Below, in pieces: positions 42,078 through 50,675 of a DNA stretch of 64,000 bases (positions are counted from its first letter, which is position 1; the number at the start of each line of letters is the position of its first letter). The DNA is taken from contig CAVZVI010000007.1 of the NCBI GenBank assembly GCA_963778675.1, forward strand, positions 248,001 through 312,000, written 5' to 3'. Position numbers and translations under genes: made by a program. The stretch is from CAWCDJ01 sp963778675. GTDB lineage: Bacteria; Acidobacteriota; Terriglobia; Bryobacterales; Bryobacteraceae. Under the pieces are notes generated by a model. That model made no database searches. It was not told where the DNA came from and worked only from the letters and a program-made list of their open reading frames with translations.

Positions 42078-42701
42078 ATGTCCCTCGCAAAACTGACCGC
42101 TGTGCTCCTTCTGGCGCTGCCCGTGATGGCCGCCGAAGCTCCCCTGCCGCAATTGCGCATCGAACCCACCGGCGGCGGTTCCATCTTCTACATCCACAAC
42201 GCTGCCTCCGAGCCGCTCACGGCCTTCCTCATCGAACTGGTGAACTATCCCGGCAGCTACTACGCCTTCTGGCAGGATGACGTCACCAAGCCCGTCGCGC
42301 CGGGCGCGGATTTGCGGATCCAGGTGGGTAATATGATCGTAGGCGCGGCGCCGGATTACGTAAAGATGCGAGCGGCTCTGTTCGCGGACGGCAGTTCGAG
42401 CGGAATCCCCGAAAAGGTCACCGCGCTGATCGAGCGCCGCCGCTCTGTGCTCGCAACGACCCGCGAATTGATCGGGCGGCTGGAAAAGGGAGCGAGCGCG
42501 GGCGACCTCAAGCAGTGGGCCGCTTCCATTCCCGAGCCGACGCGCGCCAACCGCACCTCGCAGCCCGCCATCAACCAGGCAGCCGCCAAATCTCTGATCA
42601 TGGACACCGCCGCGCGGCTGGACGGTCATTCCGCGGCAAACGTGCTGGCAGACTTGCGCGCCTCCGGGCGTGCTCTGGCTGCGAGCAAACCCGCACTGTA
42701 A
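42078..42701 (+). CDS. Secreted protein of unknown function
   Basis: A 207-residue protein with a signal peptide (MSLAKLTAVLLLALPVMAAEAP). The region after it (LRIEPTGGGSIFYIHNAASEPLTAFLIELVNYPGSYYAFWQDDV) looks like a small beta domain. A helical C-terminal half follows (LIERRRSVLATTRELIGRLEKGASAGDLKQWAASI). I do not recognise a family. It is divergent from the PmoA-like gene with only 26 nt between starts, so its promoter must lie inside that gene's coding region. Confidence 0.75.
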   Translation: MSLAKLTAVLLLALPVMAAEAPLPQLRIEPTGGGSIFYIHNAASEPLTAFLIELVNYPGSYYAFWQDDVTKPVAPGADLRIQVGNMIVGAAPDYVKMRAALFADGSSSGIPEKVTALIERRRSVLATTRELIGRLEKGASAGDLKQWAASIPEPTRANRTSQPAINQAAAKSLIMDTAARLDGHSAANVLADLRASGRALAASKPAL

Positions 42702-42760
42702 AACCGCACAAAAAGAGTCAGCATTGGGCCGCCCGCATCGTCTTCAGTGAGGAGCGAGAG

Positions 42761-43867
42761 ATGACGATTAGCCGACGCTCGTGGTGGGCGGCCACCGGCG
42801 TGTTGAGCCTGGTTCTCGCGTCATCGTACGGTTATCAGGCCCCCGAATCGCAGACATCCCCCGGCGGCGCCGCCGATGGAGCGCCGATGAGCGCGAGCGA
42901 GTTGCAGGCGTTAACCGCGCCGATCGCGCTTTATCCCGACGCCCTGGTCGCCCAGATTCTCTCCGCGGCGACATTTCCCGACCAGGTCGCCGTTGCCGAC
43001 TACTGGCTGCACCAACACCCGAACCTGTCGGGCGCGTCCCTCACGGGGGAAGTCGACCAACAAGGCTGGAATGCGAGCGTGAAGGCGCTCACCGAATTTC
43101 CCTCGGTGCTCGATAATATGGCGAAGAATCTCAGTTGGACCTCTTCGCTGGGCGAAGCCTATCACAACCAGCCGTCCGAGGTGATGGAAGCCATTCAGGC
43201 TTTGCGGGCCAAGGCCAAAGCCGCCGGCAACCTCAAGTCCACTCCCCAAATGACGGTAGTGCAGCAGGGTCCGCAGACGATTCTCATTCAGCCCGCGAAT
43301 CCGCAGGTGGTTTACGTGCCCGAATACAACCCGGCGGTGATCTACGGCACGCCCTACGTTGTCCCGGGATACACAGGCGGAGAAGTCGCGGCGGCCGGGG
43401 TGCTGGGGTTCGGCGCCGGCGTCGCGGTCGGAGCGCTTGCGGGCAGCGGATGGGGATGGAACTCCTGGAACTGTGACTGGCACGGCGGAACAGTGGTCTA
43501 CAACCACAACACCTTTTACGGAAATGCCGCCTGGCACGGCGGATATTACAACGGCGGATATCACGCCGGCTACGGATACCACAACGCGTATCAGGCCCGG
43601 GCCACCACCGCCTACCACGGCAGCGCCAGCCGTGCGGAGGCCGTCCGGCCCGATGCGGACCGCGGGTGGGCCCACGATGACAGCGCGTTCGGGAGGTCGA
43701 ACGCCTTCACCGGCCTGGGTAACCGCTTCGGCGGGACCGGCGGTTGGGAATCGAGAGCGAACAGCTTTCGCGGCTGGGGCAGCATGCGCGCCGGCGGATT
43801 CGGCGGCGGCCGGTTCGGCGGCGGCTTCCGCGGCGGCGGCGGATTTCACGGCGGCTTTCGACGTTAG
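42761..43867 (+). CDS. DUF3300 domain protein with Gly/His/Tyr-rich tail
   Basis: A 368-residue exported protein from the ATG at 42761 (MTISRRSWWAATGVLSLVLASSYG). Residues about 45-190 form DUF3300: ELQALTAPIALYPDALVAQILSAATFPDQVAVADYWL, then QQGWNASVKALTEFPSVLDNMAKNLSWTSSLGEAY and QPANPQVVYVPEYNPAVIYG. A glycine-rich hydrophobic stretch (AGVLGFGAGVAVGALAGSGWGW) and a Gly/His/Tyr/Arg-rich tail follow (YYNGGYHAGYGYHN; repeated GGG-RF near the end). DUF3300 is of unknown function and typically paired with DUF2950, as here 9 nt downstream. GGAGCGAGAG precedes the start. It may interact with the envelope or metal ions. Confidence 0.9.
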   Translation: MTISRRSWWAATGVLSLVLASSYGYQAPESQTSPGGAADGAPMSASELQALTAPIALYPDALVAQILSAATFPDQVAVADYWLHQHPNLSGASLTGEVDQQGWNASVKALTEFPSVLDNMAKNLSWTSSLGEAYHNQPSEVMEAIQALRAKAKAAGNLKSTPQMTVVQQGPQTILIQPANPQVVYVPEYNPAVIYGTPYVVPGYTGGEVAAAGVLGFGAGVAVGALAGSGWGWNSWNCDWHGGTVVYNHNTFYGNAAWHGGYYNGGYHAGYGYHNAYQARATTAYHGSASRAEAVRPDADRGWAHDDSAFGRSNAFTGLGNRFGGTGGWESRANSFRGWGSMRAGGFGGGRFGGGFRGGGGFHGGFRR

Positions 43868-43876
43868 TCAGAAAGG

Positions 43877-44791
43877 ATGAGTATGTCCCGGTTATCGACC
43901 ACTTACAAAATACCGGCCGCAGTGGTGCTGTTCCTTGTGCTGGCTGCCTGCAGTAAGCCGTCCAGGACCACGGCGGAGAATGCAGCCCAGCCGGCAAACT
44001 CCTCCCAAAAGACGTTCGACTCGCCGACGGCCGCGGGAGAGGCATTGTATAACGCCGCGCGGACCGGCGACCGGCACGCCCTGGTTGCGATCTTCGGGCC
44101 GGACGCAATCGGGATTCTGTTTACCGGAAACGCGAAACTCGACCGTCAGCAGTTGCAGGATTTCGCCGGCGCCTACCGGCAGATGAACCGTTGGGGGAAG
44201 ATCAAAGCCGGCGGCGAGACTCTCTACGTGGGGGCGGACAACTACGCATTTCCCGTTCCCCTGGGACAAACGCCCTCGGGCAAGTGGTATTTCGACACGG
44301 CGGCGGGAAAGGATGAGATCCTCGCCCGGCGAATCGGCAAGAACGAGTTAACGGCCATGGCCGCCACCCAGGCAGCGGCCGCCGCACAGCGACAGTTCTT
44401 CCAGGAGAATCACAGGTACGCCAGTAAGTTTGCGAGCGACCCGGGCAAGCAAGACGGGCTGTACTGGCCGGCGGCCGAAGGCCAGCCTCCAAGCCCGCTG
44501 GGGCAGTTAGGCGACTTCGGGAAGGTCGTAGGATCCGGCAGCGCCGAGCCGTTCGATGGCTATTACTACCGCATGATTGCCAAGCCTGGCGGCTACGTGA
44601 TTGTGGCCTACCCCGCGCAATACCGCGACTCGGGAATTATGACCTTCGTGATTACGCAAGACGGCACGGTGTACCAGAAGGACCTCGGCGAGAAAACCGC
44701 GGAACTGGCCGCGGCCCTCGCCGGCGCCAGCCCGGCTGATGGCTGGACGCGTGCGACGGCCGCAACCGGCACCGCTTCGCGCCAACGATAA
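43877..44791 (+). CDS. DUF2950 domain lipoprotein
   Basis: A 304-residue predicted lipoprotein with a lipobox-like LVLAAC at about residues 20-25. The body is DUF2950: FDSPTAAGEALYNAARTGDRHALVAIFGPDA, FPVPLGQTPSGKWYFDTAAGKDEILARRIGKNELTAM, and later DGYYYRMIAKPGGYVIVAYPAQYRDSGIMTFVITQDGTVYQKDLG. Function is unknown. It follows the DUF3300 gene by 9 nt; this gene pair recurs widely in proteobacteria and acidobacteria, so the two probably work together in the envelope. It converges on the dehydrogenase gene at 44795, with 3 nt between the stops. Confidence 0.9.
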   Translation: MSMSRLSTTYKIPAAVVLFLVLAACSKPSRTTAENAAQPANSSQKTFDSPTAAGEALYNAARTGDRHALVAIFGPDAIGILFTGNAKLDRQQLQDFAGAYRQMNRWGKIKAGGETLYVGADNYAFPVPLGQTPSGKWYFDTAAGKDEILARRIGKNELTAMAATQAAAAAQRQFFQENHRYASKFASDPGKQDGLYWPAAEGQPPSPLGQLGDFGKVVGSGSAEPFDGYYYRMIAKPGGYVIVAYPAQYRDSGIMTFVITQDGTVYQKDLGEKTAELAAALAGASPADGWTRATAATGTASRQR

Positions 44792-44794
44792 CGG

Positions 44795-45814
44795 CTACTG
44801 CGCGATCGTCAACACGACGCGGAATCGCGCCTTACCGCTCATCATCCGGTCATACCCCTCCTGCGCGCGCTCCAGCGGGTAGGACTCATTCATCGGCCGG
44901 ATACCGGAAAGCGCGCTGAACGCCAGCGTCTCCTGCGAATCGATCGACGTGCCGGAATACCAGCCTTTGACTGAGCGGCGGCCCGAGAGCAGGATCAGCG
45001 GGGACACCTCGAGCGAACCCGCGGCGCCCAGCACCATCAGCGTACCGTGCGGCGCGAGGCCGCTCTGTGTGGCGCTCATTGCCTCGCCGTTGGTGACAGT
45101 GGCGAGCACGACCCTGGCGCCGCCCATCTTCGCCAGTGCGGCGCCCGGATTCTCCGCCTGGCTGTCGATGTAGTGCGATGCGCCCAACTTCCGCGCCAGC
45201 GGCTCTTTGTCTTTGCCGCGCGCGATCCCCACAGTCCGGAAACCCATCCTGGCCGCGTACTGCACGCCGAGGTGGCCCAGGCCGCCAAGTCCGAGGATCG
45301 CCACGAGATCGCCCGGCCTCGCCCCGCTGTTTCGAAGCGCGTTGAACGTCGTGACGCCGGCGCACATCAGCGGCGCTGCATCGGCGGCAGGCAGTTCGCC
45401 GGGCACCACTGCCAGCGCGTCGAAAGGGGCCACCATGTACTCGGCGTAGCCGCCGTCATACGTGATGCCCGTGACTCGCGTTTCCGTCTCGCACGCGAAG
45501 AAGTCGCCGCGCCGGCAAGCATCGCAGTACCGGCAGCTACCGCCGTGCCATCCAACGCCTACTCGCTGGCCCGGGCTCCATCTCGGAACGTCTTTGCCTG
45601 TTGCGTCGATGACCCCGACCACCTCGTGGCCAGGCACGCGCGGATACCGGATACCCGGCATGTGACCTTCCTTCGTCAACGAATCGCTGTGACAAATCCC
45701 GCAGGCTTGTACCTTGATTCTCACGGTTCCCGGCCCTGGCTCCGGTATGTCACGCTCCACCAACTCCAAGGGACCGCCGGGACCGGATACCTGAACGGCG
45801 CGCATTTTCGGCAT
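44795..45814 (-). CDS. Zinc-dependent alcohol dehydrogenase (MDR superfamily)
   Basis: A 339-residue medium-chain dehydrogenase from the ATG at 45812-45814 (MPKMRAVQVSG), with GGAGGAA just upstream. Catalytic zinc ligands are in QACGICHSDSL and VPGHEVVG. The structural zinc lobe is CRYCDACRRGDFFAC with the usual four-Cys spacing. The cofactor Rossmann motif is VAILGLGGLGHLGVQYAARMG followed by ARGKDKEPLARKLGA, whose Arg/Lys after the second strand suggests NADPH use. The layout matches the AdhA/cinnamyl-alcohol-dehydrogenase-like branch. It probably oxidises or reduces aldehydes and alcohols in the cytoplasm; the substrate is not predictable. Confidence 0.93.
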   Translation of the reverse strand: MPKMRAVQVSGPGGPLELVERDIPEPGPGTVRIKVQACGICHSDSLTKEGHMPGIRYPRVPGHEVVGVIDATGKDVPRWSPGQRVGVGWHGGSCRYCDACRRGDFFACETETRVTGITYDGGYAEYMVAPFDALAVVPGELPAADAAPLMCAGVTTFNALRNSGARPGDLVAILGLGGLGHLGVQYAARMGFRTVGIARGKDKEPLARKLGASHYIDSQAENPGAALAKMGGARVVLATVTNGEAMSATQSGLAPHGTLMVLGAAGSLEVSPLILLSGRRSVKGWYSGTSIDSQETLAFSALSGIRPMNESYPLERAQEGYDRMMSGKARFRVVLTIAQ

Positions 45815-45848
45815 GAATTCCTCCACTCCTGATCTTGGCACGGGCTGC

Positions 45849-47279
45849 CTACCCCTTGATTACGCCCATCGGACGCAACCGCGCCACCTTGTACGCCAGC
45901 CCCGCGTGGTGTACGACCTCAATCACTTCGTCGACGTTCTTATATGCCTCCGGCACTTCTTCGAGGATGCCGTCGCGCGTCTCGCTGCGCGCCAGGATGC
46001 CGCGTTCCTCCAGTTTGCGCTGCTCCTCGCGCGCATCCCTGCCCTTGCGAGCGGCCGTGCGGCTCAACAGCCGCCCCGCGCCGTGGCACACACTGCCGAA
46101 GGTTTCCCGCATAGCGCCCTCGCTCCCCGCCAGCACCCACGAGGCAGTTCCCATGCTTCCCGGAACAAACACCGGTTGGCCCACTCCGCGGTATGCAGCA
46201 GGGATCTCCCGGTGGCCTGGCGGAAATGCCCGGGTCGCTCCCTTGCGATGCACCAAGAGTTCACGCCTGCGCCCGTCCAGTTCGTAATGCTCCCGCTTGG
46301 CGATGTTGTGGCACACGTCGTAGATCAGGTCGAGCCGCGTGCTGTCACCGAAAATCCGCTGGAACGCACCTCGCAGGAAGTGCAGAATGCCCTGGCGGTT
46401 GGCCCATGCGAAGTTGGCGGCAGCGCACATCGCGCCCAGGTATTGCTGCCCTTCCTCCGACCGGATCGGGCCGCAGGCCAGTTGCCGGTCCACCAGTTGG
46501 ATGCCGTGCCTGGCCATCGTCCGGTTCATGAGCGCCACGTAATCGGTGCACACCTGGTGGCCCAAACCGCGCGAGCCGGAATGGATCAGCACAACCACCT
46601 GGCCTTGCGAAATCCCGAAAGCCCGCGCCGCGTCGGCATCGTGCACGTGTTCCACGAACTGCACTTCGAGGAAATGATTCCCGCTTCCCAGGGTGCCGAC
46701 CTGCGGAAGGCCGCGTTCCCGCGCGCGTTCCGAAACGGCTTTGGCGTCGGCGCCTTCGAGCGCTCCTCCGGCCTCGGCGAACTCCGCGTCGCGATCCTCG
46801 CCGTATCCGTTCTTCACCATCCAGCGTGCCCCTTCCATCAGGATGCGCTCCAGGTCGCGCACGCCGATCCTGATGAATCCGGAGCCGCCCGCACCGCACG
46901 GCACGTCCCGAAACACCTGGTTGATCAGTTCCCGCAGTTTCGGCCGCACGTCCTTTTCCTGGAGGGTTGTCCGCACCAGCCGCACCCCGCAGTTGATATC
47001 GAACCCCACGCCGCCGGGCGATACCACGCCGGTCTCCCAATCCATGGCGGCTACTCCGCCGATCGGAAATCCGTAGCCCTGGTGGATATCCGGCATCGCC
47101 AGGCTCGGGCCGGCGATCCCCGGCAGTGTCGCCACGTTGACCGCCTGTTGGAGCGAAAGGTCCTTCCGGATCTGCGCCATCAACGCTTCGCTGGCGTACA
47201 CGACGACGCCGGTCCGCATTCCCCGCGACTCATCGCGCGGGATGCGATAGCGCAGCCCGTCGGTCGTCTCCACGCGCAT
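45849..47279 (-). CDS. rtcB: RNA-splicing ligase RtcB
   Basis: A 476-residue RtcB ligase, which joins RNA 2',3'-cyclic phosphate or 3'-phosphate ends to 5'-OH using GTP and Mn2+. The signature MPDIHQGYGFPIGGVAAMDWETGVVSPGGVGFDINCGVRLVRT holds the metal-binding Asp/Cys. GSGNHFLEVQFVEHVHD and VVLIHSGSRGLGHQV supply more metal His residues. The C-terminal GSMGTASWVLAGSEGAMRETFGSVCHGAGR contains the histidine that becomes guanylylated. It starts 1 nt after the archease stop, so the two form an operon. No RtcR-type sigma54 regulator is adjacent, unlike the E. coli arrangement. Confidence 0.96.
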   Translation of the reverse strand: MRVETTDGLRYRIPRDESRGMRTGVVVYASEALMAQIRKDLSLQQAVNVATLPGIAGPSLAMPDIHQGYGFPIGGVAAMDWETGVVSPGGVGFDINCGVRLVRTTLQEKDVRPKLRELINQVFRDVPCGAGGSGFIRIGVRDLERILMEGARWMVKNGYGEDRDAEFAEAGGALEGADAKAVSERARERGLPQVGTLGSGNHFLEVQFVEHVHDADAARAFGISQGQVVVLIHSGSRGLGHQVCTDYVALMNRTMARHGIQLVDRQLACGPIRSEEGQQYLGAMCAAANFAWANRQGILHFLRGAFQRIFGDSTRLDLIYDVCHNIAKREHYELDGRRRELLVHRKGATRAFPPGHREIPAAYRGVGQPVFVPGSMGTASWVLAGSEGAMRETFGSVCHGAGRLLSRTAARKGRDAREEQRKLEERGILARSETRDGILEEVPEAYKNVDEVIEVVHHAGLAYKVARLRPMGVIKG

Positions 47280-47280
47280 T

Positions 47281-47703
47281 TCAGATGTCCAGGTATACCT
47301 CTGCCAACCAGATGCCGTGGCGCAGTTCCAGTTTCAACTGATGCCAGGTGACGGCCTTCACGATCACATGCGCAGGATGGCGCAGCGGATCGCGCGGTTC
47401 ACCGATCCCAATGGCGTTGATGCCGGAGTCCGAGAGATCCAATACCCGGAAATCGCGAAAAGCCACACGCTTTCCGTCGTACCAATAGAGGACTTCGCTT
47501 AGCCACGCCACCATCAGCGATTCGCGGTCCGCACCGGCAGCCGACACCGAAAAACCTTCCCGAGGTTCGACAAACGACAGGTCCCCGGCAATGGAAAGCA
47601 TGGCCAGCGCCGAATGGACGAAAAGCGCCGGAAGCGTGTCCCCGTAGGCGCGAAAACCGATATCGGCAGGGTGCTCCAGCACCTCGAAAAATGGCGCCTC
47701 CAT
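47281..47703 (-). CDS. Archease, RtcB activating protein
   Basis: A 140-residue archease from the ATG at 47701-47703 (MEAPFFEVLEHPADIGFRAYGDTLPALFVHSALAMLSI). The EHPADIG motif with conserved Glu/His/Asp is the family's metal site. ESLMVAWLSEVLYWYD and the closing VKAVTWHQLKLELRHGIWLAEVYLDI complete the fold, with a conserved Asp near the C-terminus. Archease speeds RtcB guanylylation and multiple turnover. Its stop is 1 nt before the rtcB start. A longer open frame upstream of 47703 is not used because family proteins start at this point. Confidence 0.93.
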   Translation of the reverse strand: MEAPFFEVLEHPADIGFRAYGDTLPALFVHSALAMLSIAGDLSFVEPREGFSVSAAGADRESLMVAWLSEVLYWYDGKRVAFRDFRVLDLSDSGINAIGIGEPRDPLRHPAHVIVKAVTWHQLKLELRHGIWLAEVYLDI

Positions 47704-47757
47704 ACTTTTATGGTAAGTCCGCCCCTTGCCTGCCGCCTCATCGTACACTGTGTATTC

Positions 47758-48594
47758 ATGGCTTTTCCGTTCCGCCACTCCACGTGCAACGAAGCGTTTG
47801 AGAAATGGGCGTTTGCGGACGCTTGCAAGGCGATTCGCAAGGCCGGATATACGGGCATCGAGATCGCGCCCTTCACCCTGGCCGAGAGCCCATCCGGCGT
47901 CGACGCCGCGCGCCGCCGCGAACTCCGCGACGTGATGGCGTCCGAGGGCCTGACCTTCGTGGGTCTGCACTGGCTCATGGTCAGCCCCAAGGGGTTGCAT
48001 GTCACGGCACCCGACCCCGATCTCCGCCGCCGTGGATGGGAGCACATCCGGCAACTGGTGGACCTCTGCGCCGATCTCGGTCCGGATGGCGTCATGGTCT
48101 TCGGCTCGCCCAAGCAGCGCTCCACCACCGGCGGCGCCACTCGCGAGCAGGCTACCCGGAATTTCGTAGACGGCCTTGCGGGTGTAGCGCCGCACGCCGC
48201 TGCCCGTGGCGTTACCATCCTGGTCGAAGCGCTGCCCGCCAACCAGGCGGATGTCATCCTAACGCTCGAAGAGGCCGCCGGAATCGTTCAGGAGATCGCA
48301 AGCCCCGCGGTCCGCACCATGTTCGACGTTCACAATGCTATCGATGAAGTGGAACCGCACGCGGCCCTCATCGGCCGCTACTTCGACCTGATCCGGCACA
48401 TTCACGTCAACGAGCTCGACGGCCGCCATTGCGGCGCCGGCGACTACGATTACAAGCCCGTGTTCGAAGCCCTCCGCCGCCGCGGCTATCGCGGCTGGAT
48501 TTCGCTCGAAGCCTTCGACTTCTCCTACGGCGCCGAGGAGTTGGTCACCCAATCGCTGCGCCACCTCGAATCCGAAATCGCAAAACTATCATGA
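47758..48594 (+). CDS. Sugar phosphate isomerase/epimerase family protein (AP endonuclease 2-like TIM barrel)
   Basis: A 278-residue TIM-barrel protein (xylose isomerase-like). It begins MAFPFRHSTCNEAFEKWAFADACKAIRKAGYTGIEIAPFTL. Conserved metal-site text includes GLHWLMVSPKG, ILVEALPANQADVILTLEEA, RTMFDVHNAIDEVEPHAALIGRYFDLIRHIHVNELDG and a final GWISLEAFDF. Such enzymes isomerise or epimerise free sugars, inositols or hydroxypyruvate. The stop overlaps the start of the epimerase gene by 4 nt (ATGA), so the pair is translationally coupled and probably in one pathway. It is divergent from archease-rtcB across 54 nt. Confidence 0.92.
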   Translation: MAFPFRHSTCNEAFEKWAFADACKAIRKAGYTGIEIAPFTLAESPSGVDAARRRELRDVMASEGLTFVGLHWLMVSPKGLHVTAPDPDLRRRGWEHIRQLVDLCADLGPDGVMVFGSPKQRSTTGGATREQATRNFVDGLAGVAPHAAARGVTILVEALPANQADVILTLEEAAGIVQEIASPAVRTMFDVHNAIDEVEPHAALIGRYFDLIRHIHVNELDGRHCGAGDYDYKPVFEALRRRGYRGWISLEAFDFSYGAEELVTQSLRHLESEIAKLS

Positions 48595-49529
48595 GCCACT
48601 ACGTCGTCACCGGAGGCGCGGGCTTCATCGGTTCCGCCATCGTCCGCGCGCTCGTGCGCGAAGGAGCACGCAAGGTCGTAGTCATCGACAATCTGCTGAC
48701 CGGGTACGAGCGGAATCTCGACGAGGTGCGCGGAGACATCGATTTCCAGCGCGCCGATATCCGCAACTATGACGAGATCGCAGCGTTGATCCGCGGCGCC
48801 GCCGTGGTCTTCCACGAAGCCGCGATCCCCTCCGTACCGCGGTCGATCGACGACCCCGTCCCCTCCCACGAAGTCAACATCGACGGCACGTTCAACGTCC
48901 TCCGCGCCGCGCACGAAGGCAAGGCCGGACGCGTGATTTACGCCGCATCCTCCTCCGCCTATGGCGACACCGCGGTCCTGCCCAAAGTCGAGACCATGAA
49001 TCCGCAGCCTAAGTCGCCGTACGCGCTGCAAAAGCTCGTCGGCGAGTACTACTGCGACGTCTTCACCGCCGTGTACCAACTCGAGACCGTGGCGTTGCGG
49101 TACTTCAACGTATACGGGCCGCGCCAGGATCCGTCGAGCACTTACTCCGGGGTGCTTTCGATTTTCATGAAATCCGCCATTCAGGGATGCCCGCCCACGA
49201 TCTTCGGCGACGGCGAACAATCGCGCGACTTCACCTACGTGGAAGACGTAGCGGAGTTGAACCTCAAAGCCGCCCGGGCCCCCAACGTCTCCGGACGCAT
49301 GTACAATGCCGGCAACGGCGGCCGGATTACGCTCAACCAGGCATGGACACTGGTGCAGAAGATCGCCGGAGTCAGTATTCCCGCCGTGTACGGCCCGCCT
49401 CGCCCCGGGGACGTGCGCGACTCGCAGGCCGATACCACCGCTGCAACCCGCGAACTCGGCCATGCGCCGCGCTTTTCGTTCGAAGAAGGCATGCGGCGGA
49501 CCTTCGAGTGGTACCGGCGAACCGCCTGA
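48591..49529 (+). CDS. NAD-dependent nucleotide-sugar epimerase/dehydratase (extended SDR)
   Basis: A 312-residue extended short-chain dehydrogenase from the ATG at 48591. The cofactor motif is YVVTGGAGFIGSAIVRALVREG, followed by VVIDNLLTGYERNLDEV. The catalytic site shows AASSSAYGDTAVLPKVE and YALQKLVGEYYC (YxxxK). The substrate part has ALRYFNVYGPRQDPSSTYSGVLSIF and GDGEQSRDFTYVEDVA. It most resembles UDP-glucose, UDP-glucuronate or UDP-GlcNAc 4-epimerases (WbpP type). The product would be a nucleotide sugar for surface polysaccharides or glycosylation. It is coupled to the upstream isomerase gene. Confidence 0.93.
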   Translation: MSHYVVTGGAGFIGSAIVRALVREGARKVVVIDNLLTGYERNLDEVRGDIDFQRADIRNYDEIAALIRGAAVVFHEAAIPSVPRSIDDPVPSHEVNIDGTFNVLRAAHEGKAGRVIYAASSSAYGDTAVLPKVETMNPQPKSPYALQKLVGEYYCDVFTAVYQLETVALRYFNVYGPRQDPSSTYSGVLSIFMKSAIQGCPPTIFGDGEQSRDFTYVEDVAELNLKAARAPNVSGRMYNAGNGGRITLNQAWTLVQKIAGVSIPAVYGPPRPGDVRDSQADTTAATRELGHAPRFSFEEGMRRTFEWYRRTA

Positions 49530-49548
49530 ACCAAGAGTTCGCTGGTTC

Positions 49549-50616
49549 TTACTGTTGCTTCGGCGGCGTCTCCTTCAACTTATCCGCCGGTATGTCCGGC
49601 GTATCGAACGTAATGCTCGATTCGGTACCGAACTTCCGGTAAGCCACGTAGCTCACCTCGTTCCATGCCGCCATGCGCCCCTCCCGCGAGCGGATGCTCG
49701 AATGCAACGGCAGCAGGTATTGCTTGCCCGAGATCTCCCCGAAATCGTAATCGAGGAGGACCGAGACGCTTTGAATCGGGAAATCCGCCGGTATGCCTTC
49801 GCACTCCATGCTGATCCGCATGACCATACGGGTGGCCTGATCCACCAGCACTTCGCCATGCGTGCGCGTCGTGACCTCGCGCTTCGATTCCTCGTCCCGG
49901 ATGCTGTACATCGGCACTCCGGTATGAAACGTGAAGACCAGCGTCCGCTGCCCCCGCAGCGTCGCCCAGCGCGCCCAGCCGAACTCGGTCTGGACCTCCG
50001 GCGCGAAGATCGAGTGCAGGATGCTCCCGAACTCTCCCGACGAAGTAGCACCCCCCAACTGGTCGTGTTGCAGCGGCCTCGTCACCGGGCTGTCGTTCAC
50101 CATGATGACCTTGTAGCTCTCTTTGTGATCGAAGAAGCTGAGGTGCTCCAGGATCGTGTCCGCCACCCGCCAGTTACCCGAGCCCGTCGGATCCACCCTC
50201 CGCTTCGTCACCTGCGTGCACAGGTAGTTCGGCAGATTGTCGGTGTAGTTGAGGGCGTTCTCTCTCACGTCGGCAAGGATGCTCTTCTGCACTTCCTCCG
50301 AAGGCGGCGGGAAGGCCACTGCGGTGACGTGCTGCGGCTCCGGCGGCAGGCTCGCCGAAATCTGGCTGAGGTGGCGTAGCGCCGCGACTGTCTTCGGACC
50401 CGCTCCCGCCCGCTGCAGTTCGGCTACGGTAGTCTCGTCCAGCCGGTACTTGAGCTGAATGGCCTCTACCGCCGCCGCCACCTGTTTGTCGGCCGCCTTC
50501 TGCTCGATGGCCTGCCGCACGAAGCCGGTCAGCTCTTCCACCGTCCGGCGCACTTGCGCCATTCCCGCCGCCGCGGCCAGCGCCAGCAGAATCACGATCC
50601 GGATCTTACGCACCAT
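49549..50616 (-). CDS. Secreted protein of unknown function (acidobacterial type)
   Basis: A 355-residue protein with a signal peptide (MVRKIRIVILLALAAAAGMAQ). An N-terminal helical part (VRQAIEQKAADKQVAAAVEAIQLKYRLDETTVAELQRAGAGPKTVAALRHL) looks like a short helical repeat. A beta-rich C-terminal domain follows (YLCTQVTKRRVDP, ILEHLSFFDHKESYKVIMVN, GEFGSILHSIFAPEVQTEFGW, GEVLVDQATRMVMRISMECEGIP). This pattern of a membrane or secreted protein with an outer-membrane-lipoprotein-like beta fold occurs repeatedly in acidobacterial genomes without known function. I do not assign a role. Confidence 0.8.
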   Translation of the reverse strand: MVRKIRIVILLALAAAAGMAQVRRTVEELTGFVRQAIEQKAADKQVAAAVEAIQLKYRLDETTVAELQRAGAGPKTVAALRHLSQISASLPPEPQHVTAVAFPPPSEEVQKSILADVRENALNYTDNLPNYLCTQVTKRRVDPTGSGNWRVADTILEHLSFFDHKESYKVIMVNDSPVTRPLQHDQLGGATSSGEFGSILHSIFAPEVQTEFGWARWATLRGQRTLVFTFHTGVPMYSIRDEESKREVTTRTHGEVLVDQATRMVMRISMECEGIPADFPIQSVSVLLDYDFGEISGKQYLLPLHSSIRSREGRMAAWNEVSYVAYRKFGTESSITFDTPDIPADKLKETPPKQQ

Positions 50617-50675
50617 ATCTCTATGTTAGGCGCGTGACGACCCCCTCCGGTTTCGGCTGCGATACGCTGGGAACC

